64,000 nucleotides of DNA from Dyadobacter sp. LHD-138 (GCF_030929615.1 NZ_JAVFVU010000018.1:1-64000); one strand, 5' to 3'. Shown: positions 26,524-36,718, counted from the stretch's first letter. Notes: a model not told the origin generated them from the letters alone. Made by a program: numbers and translations.

Positions 26524-29500
26524 ATGTTAGATAAAATCATTCATTTCAGTATACATAACAAGTTTATTATCGGCTTGTGTATGTTGGCGCTGATCGGTGT
26601 GGGCAGCTATTCGCTTAGCAAACTGCCTATCGACGCCCTGCCTGATATTACCAATAATCAGGTGCAGATCATTACCACTTCCCCTACGCTTGCGACGCAG
26701 GAAGTGGAGCAATTTATCACATATCCGATTGAACTGGCTGTAAAACCTATTCCCAAAATTGTGGAGTTGCGGTCGATCAGCCGGTTTGGATTGAGTGTGG
26801 TTACCGTTGTTTTCGAAGAAAACGTAGATATATACTGGGCGCGGGCTCAAATTTCCGAGCGACTTAAGGAAGCTGAAAATACCATTCCGAAAGGTTTGGG
26901 GAATCCTGGACTGGCTCCGATCAGTACCGGGCTGGGAGAAATTTATCAGTATGTTGTTTTTCCGCAAAAAGGATTTGAAAAGAAATTTTCTGCCACCGAC
27001 CTCAGGACCATTCAGGATTGGATTATTCGTCCCCAGCTAATCGGGACATCCGGCGTTGCCGAGGTTAATACGCTTGGCGGAAGTTTAAAACAATATGAAA
27101 TCGCGATAGAACCCGATAAGCTGAAGGCGATGAATACCACCATCGCCGAGATACTGGATGCGCTGGAACTGAATAATGAGAATACCGGGGGCGCCTATAT
27201 CGATAAGAAACCCTATGCTTATTTCATCCGCGGGATTGGTATGGTCAACGGTATTGATGCGATCAACAAGATTGTTGTCAAAACCAAGAACGAAATTCCG
27301 ATCCTTATCCGTGACGTGGCTACGGTTCAAATCGGCAGCAGCATCCGTTATGGGGCCGTTACGAAAGATGGAAAGGGTGAGGAGGTAAGTGGGATGGTGA
27401 TGATGCTGAAAGGTGAAAACAGTGCCGAAGTGGTGGCAAGTGTTAAGACCAGGATGGAGCAAATTAAAAAATCTTTGCCGGAAGGAGTTTCGATTGAGGC
27501 ATTTGTAGATCGGACAAAACTGGTTAACAGGGCCATTGGAACCGTTGAGAAAAACCTGCTGGAAGGTGCGCTTATTGTCATTTTCGTCCTGATATTGCTG
27601 ATTGGAAATCTTCGGGCTGGTTTGGTTGTGGCGTCGGTGATCCCTTTATCGCTGCTTTTTGCCGTAAGTATGATGCATTTGTTCGGGGTTTCCGGAAACC
27701 TGATGTCGTTGGGGGCGATTGATTTCGGGTTGATTGTGGACGGGGCCGTGATTATCGTTGAATCCATTATTCATCGTTTGCAGATCAGTACCAAGGGAAA
27801 ACTGACCGCTGCCGAAATGGATCAGGAGATTTACGAGGCATCTGCAAAAATCCGGAGCAGTGCCGCTTTTGGTGAAATTATCATTCTGATCGTTTATCTG
27901 CCGATTCTGGCCTTGGTTGGTATCGAGGGGAAAATGTTCGGGCCTATGGCACAAACGGTTTCGTTTGCCATTCTGGGTGCATTTATTTTATCACTGACCT
28001 ACATTCCGATGATGAGTGCGCTGGTTTTGAAAAAACAAACCGGACATAAGATCAATATCAGCGATAAAATCATGGATGCGTTCCAGCGCATTTACCAGCC
28101 TGTATTGGCCTGGTCACTGAAAATGAAGGGGCTTGTCGTATTAACAGCCGTTGCATTTCTGGTTGCTGCAGGTTTTGTTTTCAATTCGTTAGGAGGAGAA
28201 TTTATCCCGACTTTGGACGAAGGCGATATTGCAACGCATTTGATTATTGCTTCGGGAAGTTCATTGTCACAGGAAATTGAAGCGACAACGAAGGCTGAAC
28301 AGATATTAAAGGAGAAATTTCCGGAAGTAAAAATGATCGTAACCAAGATCGGAAGCGCCGAAATTCCCACGGATCCGATGCCGATGGAAGCGGGGGATAT
28401 GATTATTATTTTAAAAGATAAAAGTGAATGGACATCAGCCAGGACTAAAGAAGAACTGATGGCTAAAATGGAAGAAGCGCTTGAAACGATCCCTGGCGTA
28501 ACGACCGAATTTTCTCAGCCGATACAAATGCGGTTTAATGAGTTGATGACAGGCGTCCGAAGTGATGTGGCGATCAAGATTTTCGGAGAAGATATTGACA
28601 GACTGGTGAGTGCCGGTGATGATGTTTTGCAGCTTATTCAGGGAATTGAAGGCGTTACGGACGCAAAAGCCGAACGGGTTTCCGGATTGCCGCAGATCAC
28701 CGTGCGTTATAACAAAGACAAACTTGCGCTTTACGGATTAAATGTCGGTGATCTTAATCAAGTCATCCGGACCGGTTTTGCAGGGGAAGTGGCCGGTGTG
28801 GTGTATGAAGGCGAAAAACGTTTTGATATGGTGGTGCGCCTTGCCATAGACCACAGACAGGATATTTCAAATCTTAAAACACTTTTTGTTTCTCTGCCTT
28901 CCGGCAGTCAGATTCCGTTGGAACAGGTGGCCGATATTAACTATGAGCCGGGGCCGATGCAGATTAGCAGGGAAGAAGGCAAGCGTAGAATCGTTGTCGG
29001 ATTTAACGTCAGAAATAAGGATGTGAAGACGGTTATTGACGAAATTCAGGGGAAACTGGACACGAAACTCAAACTTCCGCCAGGTTATTATGTCACCTAC
29101 GGAGGACAATTTGAAAACCTGATCAAAGCGAATAAACGGCTGGCTGTGGCAGTTCCTGTGGCGCTTTTACTAATTTTTGTACTGCTGTATTTTACTTTCC
29201 GCTCGGTCACTCAATCGCTGCTGATTTATACGGCCATCCCGTTTTCTGCCATTGGTGGCGTATTCGCATTGTGGATCCGGGATATGCCTTTCAGTATTTC
29301 CGCCGGTGTCGGTTTTATTGCCTTGTTTGGGGTTGCTGTTTTGAACGGGATTGTACTGATCGGTTATTTTAACCAACTCAAGGCCGAAGGTGTTTCCGAT
29401 CTGATGGAACGTATCAAAGTTGGTACGCGTATCCGTTTACGACCTGTTATCATGACCGCATCCGTGGCATCCCTGGGTTTTCTGCCAATGGCTTTAAGTA

Positions 29501-30864
29501 CAAGTGCCGGTGCCGAAGTTCAAAAACCGCTCGCGACGGTCGTGATCGGTGGGCTGATCAGCGCCACACTTTTGACCCTCATTGTTTTGCCGATTCTCTA
29601 CTGGTATTTTGAGAAAGGCATCAAACCAGGTAAATCTTCGGTGGTGGCAGTACTGCTTCTGTTGCTATCCTTTTCGGCGGTTCATGCGCAGCCGGTGAAG
29701 ACGTTGGACCTGCAACAGGCCATTGCACTGGGATTGAAAAATAACCAGCTGCTTTCGGCCGGCGAGCTTGAAATAATGATGCAATCCCAGCTAAAAGGTA
29801 CTGCTTTTGATCTTCCTAAAACCAATATTGGCGGCGTGTTCGGGCAATACAATACGAAGGCATTTGACCAGAATTATGATATTTCCCAGAGTTTTAGTCC
29901 GTTCCAGTACAGCGCGCGCAGGGAAGTTCTCGACAGTAATCTCAAAGGCAGCCAGCTAAAACTGGATCAGTCGCGCAGAGAGATTATCCATGTGATCCGA
30001 CAAAACTGGATTACGATCCTTTATCTGCATCAACTGAATGGTTTACTTGAAAAACAAAATCGTCTGCTGGGACAGTTTGTTAAGGCCGCCACTTTGCGGT
30101 TTGAAACCGGTGAAACAAATCTATTGGAAAAGACGACCGCTATAACGAGGCAAGAGGAGGTAGGTCAGAGAATGCGCCAAAATGAAAGTCTGATCAAAAT
30201 CGAGAAATCAAAACTGAAGGTGCTGCTTAATCTGGATTCTGATTTCATAGTCAGTGATACTGTTTTCACAACACAGCCGATTACAGCGCTGCTGGATAGT
30301 ACAGCAATCCGGCAAAATCCTGCTTTTCTTCAGGCCATGCAGCAGGTGGAAATGGCAAGAGCAGGTAAAAATCTTGAAAAGGCAATGCTGATGCCAGATT
30401 TTACAGCGGGATATTTTATCCAGTCCCTGACGGGAAATCAGGATATCAGCGGGCAGAACATCAACTACAATGGAATGCCCCGTTTTCAGGGTTTCAAGGC
30501 TGGTATTGCCATTCCGGTTTTTTCAAAGAGTCACAAATCCAAAATACAGGCTGCTGAAACAAATATTCAGGTGCAGCAGAAGAATGCTGATTATCTGCAA
30601 TCGCAGCTGGAAAGTCAATATCATCAACAGTTAACGCAGCTTTATACGTCCCAGTCGCTCGTGGATTATTACCGCGCTTCGGCTATACCGAATGCGCAAA
30701 CGATTTTTTCCAATGCTGCCAGGGGGTATGAGAGCGGTGAAATTTCATATGTGGAATATCTTCAGGGCGTTCAGACGGCTTTGGATATAGAAATGAATTA
30801 TCTGCGGGCGGTGGCTGATTTTAACCAGGCATTTGCCGGCCTGCAATACGTATTAAACCAATAG
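26524..30864 (+). CDS. CzcA/CusA-type heavy-metal RND pump fused to an outer-membrane factor
   Basis: A 1446-residue fusion. Residues 1 to about 1038 are an HME-RND pump, moving metal ions out using the proton gradient. The proton-relay residues D400, D406 and E413 sit in the helix IDFGLIVDGAVIIVES. Residues about 1040-1055 form a hydrophobic stretch ending VHA|QP, which looks like a signal peptide. Residues 1056-1446 are a TolC/CzcC-type outer-membrane factor with paired coiled-coil repeats. The product could be cleaved by signal peptidase to release the outer-membrane part. The adaptor gene follows after six bases. Confidence 0.92.
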   Translation: MLDKIIHFSIHNKFIIGLCMLALIGVGSYSLSKLPIDALPDITNNQVQIITTSPTLATQEVEQFITYPIELAVKPIPKIVELRSISRFGLSVVTVVFEENVDIYWARAQISERLKEAENTIPKGLGNPGLAPISTGLGEIYQYVVFPQKGFEKKFSATDLRTIQDWIIRPQLIGTSGVAEVNTLGGSLKQYEIAIEPDKLKAMNTTIAEILDALELNNENTGGAYIDKKPYAYFIRGIGMVNGIDAINKIVVKTKNEIPILIRDVATVQIGSSIRYGAVTKDGKGEEVSGMVMMLKGENSAEVVASVKTRMEQIKKSLPEGVSIEAFVDRTKLVNRAIGTVEKNLLEGALIVIFVLILLIGNLRAGLVVASVIPLSLLFAVSMMHLFGVSGNLMSLGAIDFGLIVDGAVIIVESIIHRLQISTKGKLTAAEMDQEIYEASAKIRSSAAFGEIIILIVYLPILALVGIEGKMFGPMAQTVSFAILGAFILSLTYIPMMSALVLKKQTGHKINISDKIMDAFQRIYQPVLAWSLKMKGLVVLTAVAFLVAAGFVFNSLGGEFIPTLDEGDIATHLIIASGSSLSQEIEATTKAEQILKEKFPEVKMIVTKIGSAEIPTDPMPMEAGDMIIILKDKSEWTSARTKEELMAKMEEALETIPGVTTEFSQPIQMRFNELMTGVRSDVAIKIFGEDIDRLVSAGDDVLQLIQGIEGVTDAKAERVSGLPQITVRYNKDKLALYGLNVGDLNQVIRTGFAGEVAGVVYEGEKRFDMVVRLAIDHRQDISNLKTLFVSLPSGSQIPLEQVADINYEPGPMQISREEGKRRIVVGFNVRNKDVKTVIDEIQGKLDTKLKLPPGYYVTYGGQFENLIKANKRLAVAVPVALLLIFVLLYFTFRSVTQSLLIYTAIPFSAIGGVFALWIRDMPFSISAGVGFIALFGVAVLNGIVLIGYFNQLKAEGVSDLMERIKVGTRIRLRPVIMTASVASLGFLPMALSTSAGAEVQKPLATVVIGGLISATLLTLIVLPILYWYFEKGIKPGKSSVVAVLLLLLSFSAVHAQPVKTLDLQQAIALGLKNNQLLSAGELEIMMQSQLKGTAFDLPKTNIGGVFGQYNTKAFDQNYDISQSFSPFQYSARREVLDSNLKGSQLKLDQSRREIIHVIRQNWITILYLHQLNGLLEKQNRLLGQFVKAATLRFETGETNLLEKTTAITRQEEVGQRMRQNESLIKIEKSKLKVLLNLDSDFIVSDTVFTTQPITALLDSTAIRQNPAFLQAMQQVEMARAGKNLEKAMLMPDFTAGYFIQSLTGNQDISGQNINYNGMPRFQGFKAGIAIPVFSKSHKSKIQAAETNIQVQQKNADYLQSQLESQYHQQLTQLYTSQSLVDYYRASAIPNAQTIFSNAARGYESGEISYVEYLQGVQTALDIEMNYLRAVADFNQAFAGLQYVLNQ

Positions 30865-30870
30865 GAAATC

Positions 30871-32091
30871 ATGAACACGAAAAAGATCATATATTTAAGT
30901 TTTATGCTGGGGCTGTTCATTTTTGCGAGCGTATTATCCTGCAAAAGGTCGGAGGAAGCGGATGGGGAACACGAAGAAAAACCTGTTGCGGAAAAGGCAC
31001 ATGAGGAACCTAAAAATAAGGAAGTAGAGCTCACGGAGGCACAGTACAATGCATCGGATATTGTTCTGGGTACTTTCGACCGGAAAAATCTGAGCGAAGT
31101 GATCAATGCAAACGGTTATACAAAACTGCCGCCCCAGAATCAGGCTGATGTGTCGGTATTTATGGCTGGAATCGTGAAATCCATTAAGGTGATCGAAGGT
31201 CAGCGCGTAAATGCGGGTCAAACGATTGCAACACTGGAAAGTCCGGAATTTACCAAGCTTCAGGAGGCCTATCTGACGTCGGAAAGTAATCTGGAATTTT
31301 TAAGTGCCGAATTTGAAAGACAAAAAACATTATCAGAGGAGAATGTAAACGCAAAAAAAGCGTTTCAGAAAATAAAATCTGACTACGAAACGGAAAAGGT
31401 AAAGTACAGCTCGCTGAAAAAACAATTGGACCTTTTGCATATCAGCGGTTCTGGGGCCGGCAATATTTCGTCGACAGTTTCAGTCACGGCGCCGATATCC
31501 GGGTATATCACCGAGGTTAATATTAAAATTGGCAGTAATGTACAGCCCGGCAGTGCACTTTTCAGTATTGTTGACAATAGTAAAATGCATGTGGATTTAC
31601 TGGTTTATGAAAAGGACCTGCAAAAAGTAAAACCGAATCAGACGGTACGATTTGTTCTCACGAATCAGGACAATGCCGAAATTCAGGGGAAAATATTCAG
31701 CGTCGGTAAAGCATTTGAAAATGAGACCAAGTCTGTGGCCGTCCACGCAGATATCCTGAATGACAAACAAATCCTGATTCCGGGCATGTATGTCAATGCT
31801 TTAATTGATATTGGGAAGAACGAAGTAAACGCTTTGCCCGTGGATGCTGTTATCAAAGCCGATGGCAGGGAATTTATCTTCATTCTGGAAGCGGAACATG
31901 CAGAGAAAGGTAAGGTGAAGTTATTCCATTTTCAGCGCGTTGAGGTAAAATCGGGTACTACCCAGCTGGGGTATACTCAGGTTACGCCATTGCAGGATCT
32001 TGAAAAAGATGCCCGGATTGTGCTGAAAGGGTCTTATTACATTCAAAGTCATTTATTGAAAAGTGAAGGCGGCGGCGGACACGCACATTAA
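30871..32091 (+). CDS. CzcB-type RND periplasmic adaptor lipoprotein
   Basis: A 406-residue membrane fusion protein that links the RND pump to the outer-membrane factor. The signal ends in a lipobox (VLSC, Cys about 24), followed by an acidic, His-containing linker (GEHEEKP, EKAHEEP). The barrel-sandwich halves (GIVKSIKVIEGQRVNAGQTIATLESPE and APISGYITEVNIKIGSNVQPG) flank a helical hairpin. The C-terminus GGGGHAH may bind metal. It overlaps functionally with the fused pump gene just upstream. Confidence 0.92.
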   Translation: MNTKKIIYLSFMLGLFIFASVLSCKRSEEADGEHEEKPVAEKAHEEPKNKEVELTEAQYNASDIVLGTFDRKNLSEVINANGYTKLPPQNQADVSVFMAGIVKSIKVIEGQRVNAGQTIATLESPEFTKLQEAYLTSESNLEFLSAEFERQKTLSEENVNAKKAFQKIKSDYETEKVKYSSLKKQLDLLHISGSGAGNISSTVSVTAPISGYITEVNIKIGSNVQPGSALFSIVDNSKMHVDLLVYEKDLQKVKPNQTVRFVLTNQDNAEIQGKIFSVGKAFENETKSVAVHADILNDKQILIPGMYVNALIDIGKNEVNALPVDAVIKADGREFIFILEAEHAEKGKVKLFHFQRVEVKSGTTQLGYTQVTPLQDLEKDARIVLKGSYYIQSHLLKSEGGGGHAH

Positions 32092-32162
32092 GCGTGCACC
32101 GTTTAGCCAGATTATCTTGCGAAGAATAACGGAATTTTTCGCTTCATTATTTATTAAAAACT

Positions 32163-32780
32163 ATGTATAGTATCATCACGGCCACGATATTACTTGGAAT
32201 GGTTCATGCGTTGATTCCCAATCATTGGCTGCCGCTGGTGGCCGTAGCGAAGGCAGAAAAGTGGGAGCGGACGGACTTACTGAGTGTTGCATTTATTATT
32301 TCTTTGGCACACGTAGCGGGAACAGTTGCGTTGGGAATCGTTCTTGGCATTATCGGGACCAGACTGGCCGATCAATACAGCGATTTTGTTGACATTATCG
32401 CACCTGTGCTGCTGATCATTTTTGGGCTGATTTATTTTTCGGTTAATCTGCCTCACCACCACCATGGAACGGGCGAGGATATTGAACAGTACAAAAAATC
32501 GAGGACGCGCTGGATTCTGATTTTTGTGATGATGATGTTTCTCTCGCCCTGCCTGGAAGTAGAAAGTCTTTTCCTTTCGGCCGGTGCGTTTGGCGTAAAA
32601 AACGTGTTATTGCTGGCGCTGGTTTATGCCGTTACAAGCATTGCCGGTATTGTCGGATTGGTGATGCTGGCCTTTAAAGGGATACACCTTGTGGATACTG
32701 ATTTCATTGAGCACAATGAAAAACGGATCACCGGGGTTATTTTAATACTGGTGGGTATTGTGACATTTTTCATTCACTGA
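32163..32780 (+). CDS. Polytopic membrane protein, metal-transporter-like (NicO/RcnA-like)
   Basis: A 205-residue protein with about six membrane segments. Conserved polar spots lie inside helices: HALIPNHWLP near the start, SLAHVAGT, and a PHHHHGTGED loop; later SPCLEVESLFLS. This His pattern is reminiscent of NicO/RcnA nickel-cobalt exporters, though the match is loose. Its place at the end of the efflux operon supports a metal-related role. The exact family is uncertain. Confidence 0.6.
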   Translation: MYSIITATILLGMVHALIPNHWLPLVAVAKAEKWERTDLLSVAFIISLAHVAGTVALGIVLGIIGTRLADQYSDFVDIIAPVLLIIFGLIYFSVNLPHHHHGTGEDIEQYKKSRTRWILIFVMMMFLSPCLEVESLFLSAGAFGVKNVLLLALVYAVTSIAGIVGLVMLAFKGIHLVDTDFIEHNEKRITGVILILVGIVTFFIH

Positions 32781-32824
32781 CAAGCGGAATGCGCTGGGTG
32801 GCGTCTAATGTTGTTAAGTAAACA

Positions 32825-32866
32825 TAAAAAAAGCTGTCTCAAAATTTATTGGGACAGCTTTTTTGT
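32825..32866. terminator. Bidirectional terminator
   Basis: AAAAAAGCTGTC pairs with GACAGCTTTTTT (about 32827-32838 and 32853-32864). It lies between the convergent efflux operon and outer-membrane protein gene. Confidence 0.85.
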
Positions 32867-32918
32867 GTTTAAAAATATAGTTCACGGAGGTAACCGTGCA
32901 CTGAAATTTTTCGCGTAA

Positions 32919-34034
32919 TCAAAACTTGAATGCGATGCCTGCATTTACGGAATAATCGGCAAAAGCCGCGTCGCCACGTGTGTAGGTACCGGTTTTAACG
33001 GTATTCTCTTTATCGGTAACACTTTGTGTTCTGTTCCGCACGAAAGCAACCGGAACAGTTACAAAAATGCTGTATTTATTGGTCGAGTAATTGATCGCCG
33101 GTTCAACACTCCACACATAACCGGGGCGACGAAAATCACCGCTTCCACCAATGATGTCATGAACAGGAACGCCTTCCAGGCGCACACCAGCTGCTACTGA
33201 CAAACCATGGGCTACGTTGTTCATTGCATAACTGAATCCACCGCGGACCATGTACTGATCGGGCACACTCATGATCGCTTCGTTTGCAAGACGCGGTGTT
33301 AACGTTTCGCGATAGGTACGAACGCCGTTTTGTTCTCTTGGATTGCTGAGGTAATACAGGTTTGCGTACACCCCAAAATTGTGCGAGATATTATAATACG
33401 TATTGGCTTCAATGGTAAATCCGGTGCCGCCGTCGCCCAATTGAATCGATTGGTCAACGGTACGAAGTTCCTTCGCTCCATTTGTTCCAACATTGTACCA
33501 ATAGTCCTGATAGTCATAATCTCCCGTAGGTAATTTGATTCCGAGACCCAGCTGGATATTTCCACGGGTATTTTTTTTCGGATCCAGCAACCAGCGATAG
33601 GCGGCGATCCGCATGTCGCCGATACCGAAAGAATGCATGCTGTGGCGTTGGTTGAATTTGTTAGCGCCGTTGATCAGGCCATGTTCATATAGGGAAGAAC
33701 GGGCGTTGGAAATCACCGGTAGGTCGAGCATCAAAGACCAGCGGTCATTCAGGATGCGGGTTAAGTTGAAATCAACGGAAACCGTGTGGTTGATTACTTC
33801 GGTTTGCTGTTTAAGGCGATCTTTGTTTTCTTCTGTTCCTGAATAATGGCGAAACGATTTGAAGTAACGCGCATTGGTTGCAAACACCCATTTGTTGTGG
33901 TCTGTACTGTCCGGATGGGCGAGCATGCAGGCATTTCCCGTGCTGCGAATGGCCACACAGCCCTGAGCCTGAGTTTTGTAAGAAAATAGAAGCGAACATA
34001 ACGAAACGCCGAGTAGGTAAAAATGTTTATTCAT
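32919..34034 (-). CDS. Outer-membrane beta-barrel protein
   Basis: From ATG 34034 the 371-residue protein has a clear signal peptide (cut near TQAQ). An alternative ATG nine codons upstream spoils it. The rest has alternating amphipathic strands and ends in a Phe (VNAGIAFKF), the usual outer-membrane barrel signature. Short motifs (GIGDMRIAAYRWLL, LGLGIKLPTGDYDY) resemble the transporter/MetA-like barrels of Bacteroidota. It could be a porin for metals or solutes, but no substrate is shown. Confidence 0.72.
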   Translation of the reverse strand: MNKHFYLLGVSLCSLLFSYKTQAQGCVAIRSTGNACMLAHPDSTDHNKWVFATNARYFKSFRHYSGTEENKDRLKQQTEVINHTVSVDFNLTRILNDRWSLMLDLPVISNARSSLYEHGLINGANKFNQRHSMHSFGIGDMRIAAYRWLLDPKKNTRGNIQLGLGIKLPTGDYDYQDYWYNVGTNGAKELRTVDQSIQLGDGGTGFTIEANTYYNISHNFGVYANLYYLSNPREQNGVRTYRETLTPRLANEAIMSVPDQYMVRGGFSYAMNNVAHGLSVAAGVRLEGVPVHDIIGGSGDFRRPGYVWSVEPAINYSTNKYSIFVTVPVAFVRNRTQSVTDKENTVKTGTYTRGDAAFADYSVNAGIAFKF

Positions 34035-34160
34035 ATAATTACTGATAAATTTATTTGTCACAAGTAAGAAAATAAATTCGATGTTTTAATTTTATTTTTT
34101 TCAAAATCGGGATACCAGTTCGTCATATCCTGACGAGGGTATTTTTCTTAACGGCTAAAT

Positions 34161-34192
34161 AAAAAGCAACCGCGAGATAATCCCGCGGTTGC
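34161..34192 (-). terminator. Terminator of the isomerase/oxidoreductase pair
   Basis: A 9-bp stem GCAACCGCG / CGCGGTTGC (34166-34174, 34184-34192) followed on the minus strand by a T-run. Confidence 0.8.
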
Positions 34193-34215
34193 CCAATATC
34201 ATTTTACAGATCGTA

Positions 34216-35163
34216 TTATGCTGCAAAAATCTTATCCATAAAATCTTTGATCGTCTGTAATCTTTTACGATCACCACCGGAAACCTCCGCAGATGCCCAA
34301 CCGGAATAGCCAATTTTTTGCAATGCTTTGTTTACTTCCGGCCAGTTGCAGTCACCATCAAAAAATTCTACGTCAAATCCTTTCCACAGACCCAGGTCAT
34401 TCTGCTTTTTGAAGCTGAATTCTTTAAGGTCAATTTTCAGGATACGCTTGTCGAGTGCTTCAATCCAGGACACAGGCCAGCCATAACGAAGTACATTACC
34501 AACGTCAAAATACCAGCCGATCATCGGATGTTTGAAATCGTCAACATATTTGGCAGCTTCCAACGGACTGATCAAAAATTGGTTCCAAACGTTTTCCAGC
34601 GCAATTTTTACACCTGTTTTTTCAGCAACAGGAAGTAATTTTTTAAGCTCGGCACGTGAACGTTCGTAAGCTTCTGCATAGGAAACCTGTGCATTGACTA
34701 CGCCCGGCACCACCAAAACCGTTGTTCCGCCGTATTGTTTGGTATCCCAAAGTGCTTTTTCAATGGATTTTACACATTCTTCCCGTTTCTTAGGATCCGG
34801 ATCAGACAATGGCAATTTCCAGTGCATGGAGTTTACTGTACCCGGAAGTTCCAGTCCCGTTTTGTCGCGGGCAGCCAAAACTTCTTTCATATCCAGTTTA
34901 TCAGGTGAATCCAGCTCAACGCCATCATAACCGATATCTTTCAGCATTTTGAATTTGTCCATGATAGACAAATCTTCTTTTACCATGCCCCATTTCAAGC
35001 TTTTCTTGATCATAGGTCTGGCAAGAGGCGCAACAATATTTCCGAGTTCAGTCTGCACAGGTGATGCTGCCATCACTTCTGTCATGGAACCGATACCCAT
35101 AGCCACACCTGTCGTAGCCGCCGTTGCAAAAGCGGTATTTTTAAGAAATTCTCTTCTTTGCAT
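34216..35163 (-). CDS. Tat-exported sugar phosphate isomerase/epimerase
   Basis: A 315-residue xylose-isomerase-like TIM-barrel protein with a twin-arginine leader (QRREFLKNTAFATAATTG). Barrel features include DIGYDGVELDSP, VLVVPGVVNAQ, IALENVWNQFLISP with the metal-binding Glu, and MIGWYFDVGNVL with Asp. It probably acts on a sugar or inositol derivative in the periplasm. It lies six bases downstream of a Gfo/Idh/MocA oxidoreductase, and the two are likely to act on one substrate. Confidence 0.88.
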   Translation of the reverse strand: MQRREFLKNTAFATAATTGVAMGIGSMTEVMAASPVQTELGNIVAPLARPMIKKSLKWGMVKEDLSIMDKFKMLKDIGYDGVELDSPDKLDMKEVLAARDKTGLELPGTVNSMHWKLPLSDPDPKKREECVKSIEKALWDTKQYGGTTVLVVPGVVNAQVSYAEAYERSRAELKKLLPVAEKTGVKIALENVWNQFLISPLEAAKYVDDFKHPMIGWYFDVGNVLRYGWPVSWIEALDKRILKIDLKEFSFKKQNDLGLWKGFDVEFFDGDCNWPEVNKALQKIGYSGWASAEVSGGDRKRLQTIKDFMDKIFAA

Positions 35164-35169
35164 ACCGGA

Positions 35170-36474
35170 TTATGAGAATGAAGTGATACCAGGTCTTGCT
35201 ACTTCAACGATCGGAGGCTTCATGTCAAAGCTGAAATCAGCAGAGCTTAAGTTTTGAGGCCCCAGTTTTTCCGTCGAGTTCATTGCATCTTCCCAGGTAA
35301 CTCTCTTTCCTGTATAAGCAGCCATTCTTCCCATGATAGCCAAAAGCGTACTATGCGCCATGAATTCGCCATCATTCAAAGGTTTACCCTTACGGATCGA
35401 AGCGAACAATTCGTCATGCTCCGTCTGATACATGTCATTTTGTTTTCCTTCGTATTTCCATGGATTCTGACCGTAAATTTCGTGTACGTTACGTGCACAG
35501 TTTACCATCGCTCTTCCTTTAGTACCGATCGTTTCAACCAGATAGCTGTTTTCACAGTTGGCTTGTTGTCTTGAATGGTGGAAACCTTTTGCACCGTTTT
35601 CGTATTCGTACGTTACTGCGAAGTGGTCGAAAATATTACCGAAAAGCTCCTCAGTTCTTACCTGGCGTCCGCCGGTTCCAACTGCCGAGATTGGCAATTT
35701 TCCACCCATCGCCCATGACATCATGTCGATACTGTGCACAGCCTGTTCTACGATGTGGTCACCGGCAAGCCATGTATAATAAGTCCAGTTACGCAAAACA
35801 TATTGCGCATCTGTCCAGCCCTGTACACGTGGGAAAGACCATAGTGTACCGGTATCATAAGTATTATAAACTGCTGAAATATCACCAACGGCTCCGTCAA
35901 GGATCTTTCCAAAGCTCGCACGTTTTGGTTCATGGTATCTCCAGCAGAAACCTGACATCAGCGAAAGGTTTTTCTGTTTTGCCAATTTAGCAGCGTCCAA
36001 TACTTTACGTACACCTGGCGCGTCAACAGCAACCGGTTTTTCACAGAAAACGTGTTTACCTGCGTTAATAGCCGCTGTTAAATGCTCCGGACGGAAATGC
36101 GGAGGCGTTGCAAGAAGTACAACGTCAACGCCGGAATCAAGAACTTTTTTGAAAGCATCAAAACCAACAAATTTATGGCCTTCGTCAACCTTCACCTTTG
36201 CACCATGTACTTTCGTCAGGTTTTCAAATGAAGAGTCTAATTTATCTTTGAAGATATCGCCCATCGCATGAAGGACAACGTTTGGATCTGATTTAAGTGC
36301 TTGATTAGCAGCCCCTGACCCCCGTCCTCCGCAACCAATTAAGCCAATCTTTAGTGTGTCACTGTTGACACCAGCATAGGCGCGGTTTGGGTTAATAATT
36401 GCGATTGTCGGCAAAGCACTACCTGCCAGTGCCACACCTGCCATTTTTAAAACATCTCGACGAGAAGCATTCAT
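35170..36474 (-). CDS. Tat-exported Gfo/Idh/MocA oxidoreductase
   Basis: A 434-residue NAD(P)-dependent oxidoreductase. It has a twin-arginine leader (SRRDVLKMAGVALAGSA), a Rossmann fold with IGLIGCGGRGSGAA, the family EKPVAVD motif containing the catalytic Lys, and GDHIVEQAVHSIDMM. The HSRQQA and DGEFMAHSTLLAIMGR stretches place it with the large Bacteroidota/Planctomycete exported group. It is the first gene of a two-gene operon with the isomerase. The sugar substrate is not known. Confidence 0.9.
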   Translation of the reverse strand: MNASRRDVLKMAGVALAGSALPTIAIINPNRAYAGVNSDTLKIGLIGCGGRGSGAANQALKSDPNVVLHAMGDIFKDKLDSSFENLTKVHGAKVKVDEGHKFVGFDAFKKVLDSGVDVVLLATPPHFRPEHLTAAINAGKHVFCEKPVAVDAPGVRKVLDAAKLAKQKNLSLMSGFCWRYHEPKRASFGKILDGAVGDISAVYNTYDTGTLWSFPRVQGWTDAQYVLRNWTYYTWLAGDHIVEQAVHSIDMMSWAMGGKLPISAVGTGGRQVRTEELFGNIFDHFAVTYEYENGAKGFHHSRQQANCENSYLVETIGTKGRAMVNCARNVHEIYGQNPWKYEGKQNDMYQTEHDELFASIRKGKPLNDGEFMAHSTLLAIMGRMAAYTGKRVTWEDAMNSTEKLGPQNLSSADFSFDMKPPIVEVARPGITSFS

Positions 36475-36718
36475 TTTTATAAGGGATTAGGTTTGATAAT
36501 AAATTTACTTAAAATCCAGAAGCGACACTAATGCTTTCCCAATTCTATGCAAAGGTTTAAAGTTAAATAAATCTGCCAATTGTTTTGCTAATTATCTTCA
36601 AAAAATAGTCAAAAAGTATTGATGCTTCTCAAATTTTGTCGTGCATCGAATGCTTTTCAAAAGGTTTTAATTCTGTAATATTACGGGCTTCTTTTACTTT
36701 TAATACCTAGAAACGCTA

